Of a stretch of 62,350 nucleotides of DNA, positions 58,900 to 62,350 are shown in pieces. The translations under genes and the position numbers were made by a program. The stretch's first letter is position 1. Every line of letters starts with the position of its first letter. The DNA comes from an uncultured Opitutia bacterium (GTDB taxonomy: Bacteria > Verrucomicrobiota > Verrucomicrobiia > Opitutales > Opitutaceae). Under the pieces are notes generated by a model. That model did not search any database. It saw only the letters and a program-made list of their open reading frames with translations, and had not been told where the DNA came from. The stretch is from assembly GCA_903820035.1 (NCBI GenBank), contig CAIJFT010000430.1, positions 1 to 62,350 on the forward strand. The letters are read 5' to 3'.

Positions 58900-59444
58900 G
58901 ACGCAGGCGCTGGCTAACGCCAGTGATCGTGGCGGCGGTTCTTCTCGGGCTGCTTTTTTGGATCCTTCCGCGCAGTCAACCGCGGGCCAAGGCCGGCGCC
59001 TCTGCCCGTACTCCGGAGCCGACTACCCCGCTACCCATCGCGCCTGGGATCGAGGTCCCGGACGCAGCGTCCTCGCTTTCCGGTCAAAGCCGAGTAGCCG
59101 ACGACCTTAACCTGTCCGCCGGAACGATTCAGCGGGACCTCCGGATTCTCAATGAGGTTTTCGAAACGTGGCAGACCAACTTTCCCCGCACCGGCAACCC
59201 CGTCGGGGAAAACGGTGAAATTACCCGGGCGCTGACGGGGTTGAACGAGCTCAAGTTTGCGTTCATCGTTCCGGGACATCGCGCGATCGATGCCCGCGGC
59301 CAACTCTGCGATCGCTGGGGCACGCCGTTCCGCTTCCACCAATTGAGCGGACAGCAGATGGAAATTCTTAGTGCGGGACCTGACCGGACTTTCAATACAC
59401 CAGATGATGTGGCTTTTTTCCCGGAGATCTTGGTCCTGCGCTAG
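58896..59444 (+). CDS. Single-span protein with GspG-like C-terminal domain, not a prepilin
   Basis: A 182-residue protein. An arginine-rich start MRRRRW and one transmembrane segment (about 7-24) are followed by a proline-rich linker and a globular C-terminus. The end contains [10 protein letters not shown] (139-148) and [14 protein letters not shown] (159-172), matching the DPWGxPYxY and xSxGPDxxxxTxDDI motifs of the major pseudopilin GspG. It lacks the prepilin cleavage site and the F-T-L-L-E helix start. Overlaps the DUF1501 stop by four bases and precedes gspG by 78 bases. It may be a membrane-fixed partner of the pseudopilus; function unproven. Confidence 0.75.
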   Translation: MRRRRWLTPVIVAAVLLGLLFWILPRSQPRAKAGASARTPEPTTPLPIAPGIEVPDAASSLSGQSRVADDLNLSAGTIQRDLRILNEVFETWQTNFPRTGNPVGENGEITRALTGLNELKFAFIVPGHRAIDARGQLCDRWGTPFRFHQLSGQQMEILSAGPDRTFNTPDDVAFFPEILVLR

Positions 59445-59522
59445 AATTTAGCCGGTTTGGAACAAACCTGTGGATTGGCGCGTCTGGACATTCATCGGCA
59501 CTCCCTCAACCCTGCCGATGTC

Positions 59523-60002
59523 ATGTTCCAATCGTCCCATCCCCCCCGCGGTCTTCTTCGTGGTCGTCCGGGCCTAAGTGCCTTTACCCTGCTGGAGATC
59601 TTGGTCGTACTGGCGATCATCGGTCTGCTTGCCGGTCTCGCGATCACCAATGTGGATAAAATCTTTGGCGGGGCGCAGCTAGGGACGGTGCAGATTTTTG
59701 TGAAGGAGAGCATGAAAACCTCCCTGACCACCTTTCGCATCCAGATGGGGGACTATCCCTCGACCAGTGAGGGGCTGCAGGCCCTGATCGACCGTCCGTC
59801 GACCAAAGGCGAACGCTGGAACGGCCCGTATATTTCCGGTGGTAAAGTCCCGCTGGATCCCTGGGGCGAACCTTACCAGTACGCGTATCCGGGTTCTAAA
59901 AACAAGGGAAGTTATGACCTTTGGTCCAAGGGGCCGGACAAGCAAAGTGGTACTGAAGACGACATTGGCAATTGGGATTCCGGTGGCGCGACCGCGAAGT
60001 GA
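59523..60002 (+). CDS. gspG: Type II secretion major pseudopilin GspG
   Basis: A 159-residue pseudopilin. The cleavage/methylation region is SAFTLLEILVVLAIIGLLAG (19-38), with Ala20 in place of the usual glycine before F21 and the conserved glutamate at E25. The globular part has ALIDRPSTKGERWNGPYISG, DPWGEPYQY and the calcium-loop region SKGPDKQSGTEDDIGNWD. GspG forms the shaft of the periplasmic pseudopilus that drives substrates through the outer membrane pore. The ATG at 59523 is chosen; a codon 66 bases upstream keeps the frame open. Its stop overlaps the gspH start. Confidence 0.95.
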   Translation: MFQSSHPPRGLLRGRPGLSAFTLLEILVVLAIIGLLAGLAITNVDKIFGGAQLGTVQIFVKESMKTSLTTFRIQMGDYPSTSEGLQALIDRPSTKGERWNGPYISGGKVPLDPWGEPYQYAYPGSKNKGSYDLWSKGPDKQSGTEDDIGNWDSGGATAK

Positions 60003-60643
60003 TGTCATGGAGTGACGGACTCGATCGGCGGAAATTTGGACGGGGTTCGCCCGCGTCCCGCCCCCGTCCCGTACAAGGGGTAAGTGGTCGGCCGAAAGCA
60101 GGTTTCACGCTCCTAGAAGTGCTGCTGTCGATCGGGATCATCGCACTATTGGCCGGCGTCCTGGTTGGTGGGGCCGCGAATATGGTCTCGGATCAGCCGG
60201 TCACTCCATATGAGCTATTCTGGAAGTCCGTCCAGGAGGCGCGTAAGTCAGCTCTCAAGTCCGAGCATGATATCCGGCTTAAGTTTGATGCGGAAAAGAA
60301 GGAATTTTTTCTCGTCGATGGACTCGCTCCGCCCACGGAGGAGGCGGGAGTCCAACGGGAGGAGATTCGCTTAAAGGCATTCCCCATTTCCGCCAAACAT
60401 GCGGCGGACCTGACGGTTGATTTTCTCGGATCCCTTTCGAAGGGCACCAACATGATTCTTGTCGGCGGAGTCGTGCTCGAGTCGAAAACGATTCCTTACG
60501 TCACTTTCTATTCCGACGGTACCTGTGCTCCCTTTAGAGCTCAATTCGTCCGAAACGGTGGTAGTAGCACTCTCGCCATCGACCCGTGGACCTGTGCTCC
60601 GGTCCTGACCCCGCCCGATCCCAATGCACCGCCACCGTTTTGA
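60002..60643 (+). CDS. gspH: Type II secretion minor pseudopilin GspH-like
   Basis: A 213-residue protein. A long leader (34 residues) ends at KAGFTLLEVLLSIGIIALLA: Gly34 before F35 and glutamate E39, the normal prepilin peptidase site. The globular part is beta-rich, with VTFYSDGTCAPFRAQFV near 175, consistent with GspH. Starts within the gspG stop codon (TGATG) and overlaps gspI by 20 bases. GspH is placed between shaft and tip in known systems. Confidence 0.85.
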   Translation: MSWSDGLDRRKFGRGSPASRPRPVQGVSGRPKAGFTLLEVLLSIGIIALLAGVLVGGAANMVSDQPVTPYELFWKSVQEARKSALKSEHDIRLKFDAEKKEFFLVDGLAPPTEEAGVQREEIRLKAFPISAKHAADLTVDFLGSLSKGTNMILVGGVVLESKTIPYVTFYSDGTCAPFRAQFVRNGGSSTLAIDPWTCAPVLTPPDPNAPPPF

Positions 60644-61112
60644 TCCGTGGTCGCGAGAGCCGGTCCGTGGCTTCACCTTGTTGGAGGTCCTCGTGGCCTT
60701 GAGTATCGTGGCGATGGCCGTGGTCGTGTTGGGTTCGTCCTATCTCAACGTTCTAAACAGTTATGAGGTCGTGCGCCGTGGGGTCATGATCAACGAAGAC
60801 TTTGCCTTCGCTCGAAAGCAGGTGCTGCGGCAGCCCGACCGCAAGAAGCTGGAGCAAGGGGGCGACTTTGAGACTGCGGATGGCCGTCGGGCGCGGTGGG
60901 AGGTTGAGATTACCTCCACCACGCTACCCGACGTCTTTAATGTCGCGTTCACCTGCGAGATTGCGGATCCGGTGCGACCCGAGCCCGAGCGTGCCATGCA
61001 GACTTTTACGGTCCTGCGGCCGACGTGGTCGGTGGATGCCGGTGAGCGGGGCAAGTTAAAGGAGGAAGTGAAGCGGCGGATCCAGGAGATCCAGGGAACT
61101 AAACCACCGTGA
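60624..61112 (+). CDS. gspI: Type II secretion minor pseudopilin GspI-like
   Basis: A 162-residue protein with cleavage region VRGFTLLEVLVALSIVAMAV: Gly16 before F17 and glutamate E21. This start and the ALSIVAMA helix are typical of GspI, which nucleates the tip complex with GspJ and GspK. The C-terminal part is charged and helical (KLKEEVKRRIQEIQ). Overlaps gspH by 20 bases and gspJ by four bases (GTGA). Confidence 0.85.
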   Translation: MHRHRFDPWSREPVRGFTLLEVLVALSIVAMAVVVLGSSYLNVLNSYEVVRRGVMINEDFAFARKQVLRQPDRKKLEQGGDFETADGRRARWEVEITSTTLPDVFNVAFTCEIADPVRPEPERAMQTFTVLRPTWSVDAGERGKLKEEVKRRIQEIQGTKPP

Positions 61113-61786
61113 GAATTTCTTCTCTCAACCCACGGACCCGGCCGGGATCAGTTCGTGCCTTTACCTTGCTGGAAATTCTGCTCGCGCTGGCGCTGGTCGG
61201 TCTGCTGCTCGTGGCGCTCAACACCTTTGTGTTTTCGATGAGCGAACTATGGGGTCAGCGCACGGAGTCGCGGCTCTTCGACCAGCATGTGCGGGCCGTG
61301 ACGCGTTTTCTGGAGCGTGAATTGCGCGCCGCCGCTCTGCCGCCGGCCGCCCGACCGAATTCCACCCCAATCGGACTGCAGGAGATTCGGCCGCAAAGTG
61401 GACTTGCGGAGAAAATGCTCACGTTTGAACTGCCCGGAGGAAGCCGGCTCTTTCGGTGGCCAGAACGACCCTTGCCCGAGGTAGTATGCTCCTTTCAGGC
61501 CCGCAAAGAGGAAGGGCTGATAATCCTTTGGCATTCCCGGCTCGAGAAGAACTTCGAATCCGACCCACCGAGGGAAACCGTAATCACGCCGCTCGTGACA
61601 GCGCTCGCCTACGACTACTTCGATGGCGATACCAACCGTTGGTCGACCGAGGCGGCACTCAAGCAGGACCCGCAAGGCCAGCCGATGACGCCGCTTCGAC
61701 TGCGCCTAAAGTTTGCTTATGCGGGCATGACGAGGGAAAGCGTCGTGACTCTGCCCGTCCCAGTCGAGGGCTTGCCGCTGTTCTGA
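61109..61786 (+). CDS. gspJ: Type II secretion minor pseudopilin GspJ-like
   Basis: A 225-residue protein starting at GTG in the GTGA overlap with gspI. The cleavage region is VRAFTLLEILLALALVGLLL: Ala17 before F18 and glutamate E22, again with alanine at the -1 position as in GspG. Later sequence RAVTRFLERELRAAALPP and the beta-rich domain of about 150 residues agree with GspJ. gspK begins 2 bases after its stop. Confidence 0.85.
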   Translation: MRISSLNPRTRPGSVRAFTLLEILLALALVGLLLVALNTFVFSMSELWGQRTESRLFDQHVRAVTRFLERELRAAALPPAARPNSTPIGLQEIRPQSGLAEKMLTFELPGGSRLFRWPERPLPEVVCSFQARKEEGLIILWHSRLEKNFESDPPRETVITPLVTALAYDYFDGDTNRWSTEAALKQDPQGQPMTPLRLRLKFAYAGMTRESVVTLPVPVEGLPLF

Positions 61787-61788
61787 AA

Positions 61789-62350
61789 ATGGACCCTTCA
61801 CTTTCAGTTTCACGTCGCGGTTCGGTGCTGGTCATCGTGATGGTTACGTTGCTCTTTGCCACTTTCGCGCTGCTCGCGTTCATGGAAAAGGCCAGTGTCG
61901 ATCTGCTCGTCGAGCAGCGGGAGGCGGTTTCCCGTCGTCTGCGGGTCGAGGCCTATTCAGCCCTCGAGTTTACGCTTGGTGTATTAAGCGAGTTCCGCGA
62001 ATTCGGCAACGGCCTGCACAGTCCCGCCGAAGGGTGGGGGAATCCGCTGACTTTTGCCGCCTACCAACCGACTGAGGGACGTACGGTGGAGGTCGCATTT
62101 GAGGACGAGAGCGGGAAGATCTCGCTGCCTCACGCCAACGCGGTGGTGCTGTCGAACCTGTTTCGCCACTGGGGCATGACGCAGGTAGACGCCGACACCT
62201 TGGCGGACGCGATGCAGGGCTGGATGAAGCAAAACCACGTGTATACTACTGCGGTGCAGCCGATGTACGATGCTGGCGCGATTCCCTACGAGGTGCCGGG
62301 GCGTTCACTCCGGTCGCTGCAGGAACTCGCCGCGATTGAAAAAGTGCGGG
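61789..62350 (+). CDS. gspK: Type II secretion minor pseudopilin GspK, N-terminal part (runs off right edge)
   Basis: An open frame from the ATG at 61789 to the window end, 187 codons without a stop. The start SRRGSVLVIVMVTLLFATFA has the R-R-G cleavage point and a hydrophobic helix without the +5 glutamate, as in GspK. Near residue 105 it has EDESGKISLPHANA, the conserved D-E-x-G-K-I-x-L motif of GspK, and DADTLADAMQGWM. GspK caps the pseudopilus tip. The rest lies outside the window. Confidence 0.88.
   Translation, partial: MDPSLSVSRRGSVLVIVMVTLLFATFALLAFMEKASVDLLVEQREAVSRRLRVEAYSALEFTLGVLSEFREFGNGLHSPAEGWGNPLTFAAYQPTEGRTVEVAFEDESGKISLPHANAVVLSNLFRHWGMTQVDADTLADAMQGWMKQNHVYTTAVQPMYDAGAIPYEVPGRSLRSLQELAAIEKVR

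Overview
The window looks like chromosome of a Verrucomicrobiota bacterium, most likely close to Opitutaceae. The reasons are a GC-rich genome, DUF1501/DUF1549-DUF1553 and DUF1800/DUF1501 protein pairs, a large family of TPR proteins, the gene order trnT-tuf-trnW-secE-nusG-rplKAJL-rpoBC, a scarcity of Shine-Dalgarno motifs and type II secretion pseudopilins. The assignment rests on reading protein families by eye; no search was run.

Layout. 1-4240 (minus strand): a DUF1501 protein, a planctomycete-type cytochrome c/DUF1549/DUF1553 protein and the start of a SufE-like gene that runs off the left edge. 4458-7469 (minus): LemA, a DUF6941-type protein and an HtpX-like M48 protease with a TerB-like tail. 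7593-12195 (plus): a large exported TPR protein, an ExbB/TolQ-like protein, an ExbD/TolR-like protein and a TonB-like protein. 12290-25154 (plus): the translation/transcription cluster, closed by a strong terminator after rpoC. 25350-39136 (plus): a complex I operon nuoB-N without nuoA and with an extra 73-residue membrane protein between nuoG and nuoH. 39212-48899: a double-domain ThyX-like protein, an endonuclease/phosphatase-fold protein, a ComEC core, RarA, a beta carbonic anhydrase, ribH-nusB, ftsY and small unknowns. 48927-53892 (minus): a membrane TPR protein, a ZnuD-like TonB-dependent receptor with a small His/Cys protein, and a lone modB. 54169-62350 (plus): DUF1800 and DUF1501 proteins tightly followed by gspG-like, gspG, gspH, gspI, gspJ and the start of gspK.

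Most of the window is core housekeeping. The most notable signals are residue-level departures in energy-coupled membrane machines. NuoM lacks the TM7 lysine used in proton pumping, although NuoL and NuoN keep theirs. The ExbB/ExbD-like pair lacks both the ExbB TM threonine and the ExbD TM aspartate of the proton path. Other leads are a tandem ThyX-like protein with its active-site motif split over two domains, an EF-Tu with altered switch I, and an operon joining Sec- and Tat-exported DUF1800/DUF1501 proteins to type II secretion pseudopilins.

Several intergenic RNA hairpins punctuate the ribosomal/RNAP cluster (tuf-trnW, nusG end, rplK-rplA, rplJ-rplL, rplL-rpoB). No insertion sequence, phage gene, CRISPR array or integrase was seen, and no gene-free stretch exceeds 300 bases. 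The longest is 53893-54168, between divergent modB and the DUF1800 gene, where I see no gene and no clear promoter consensus.
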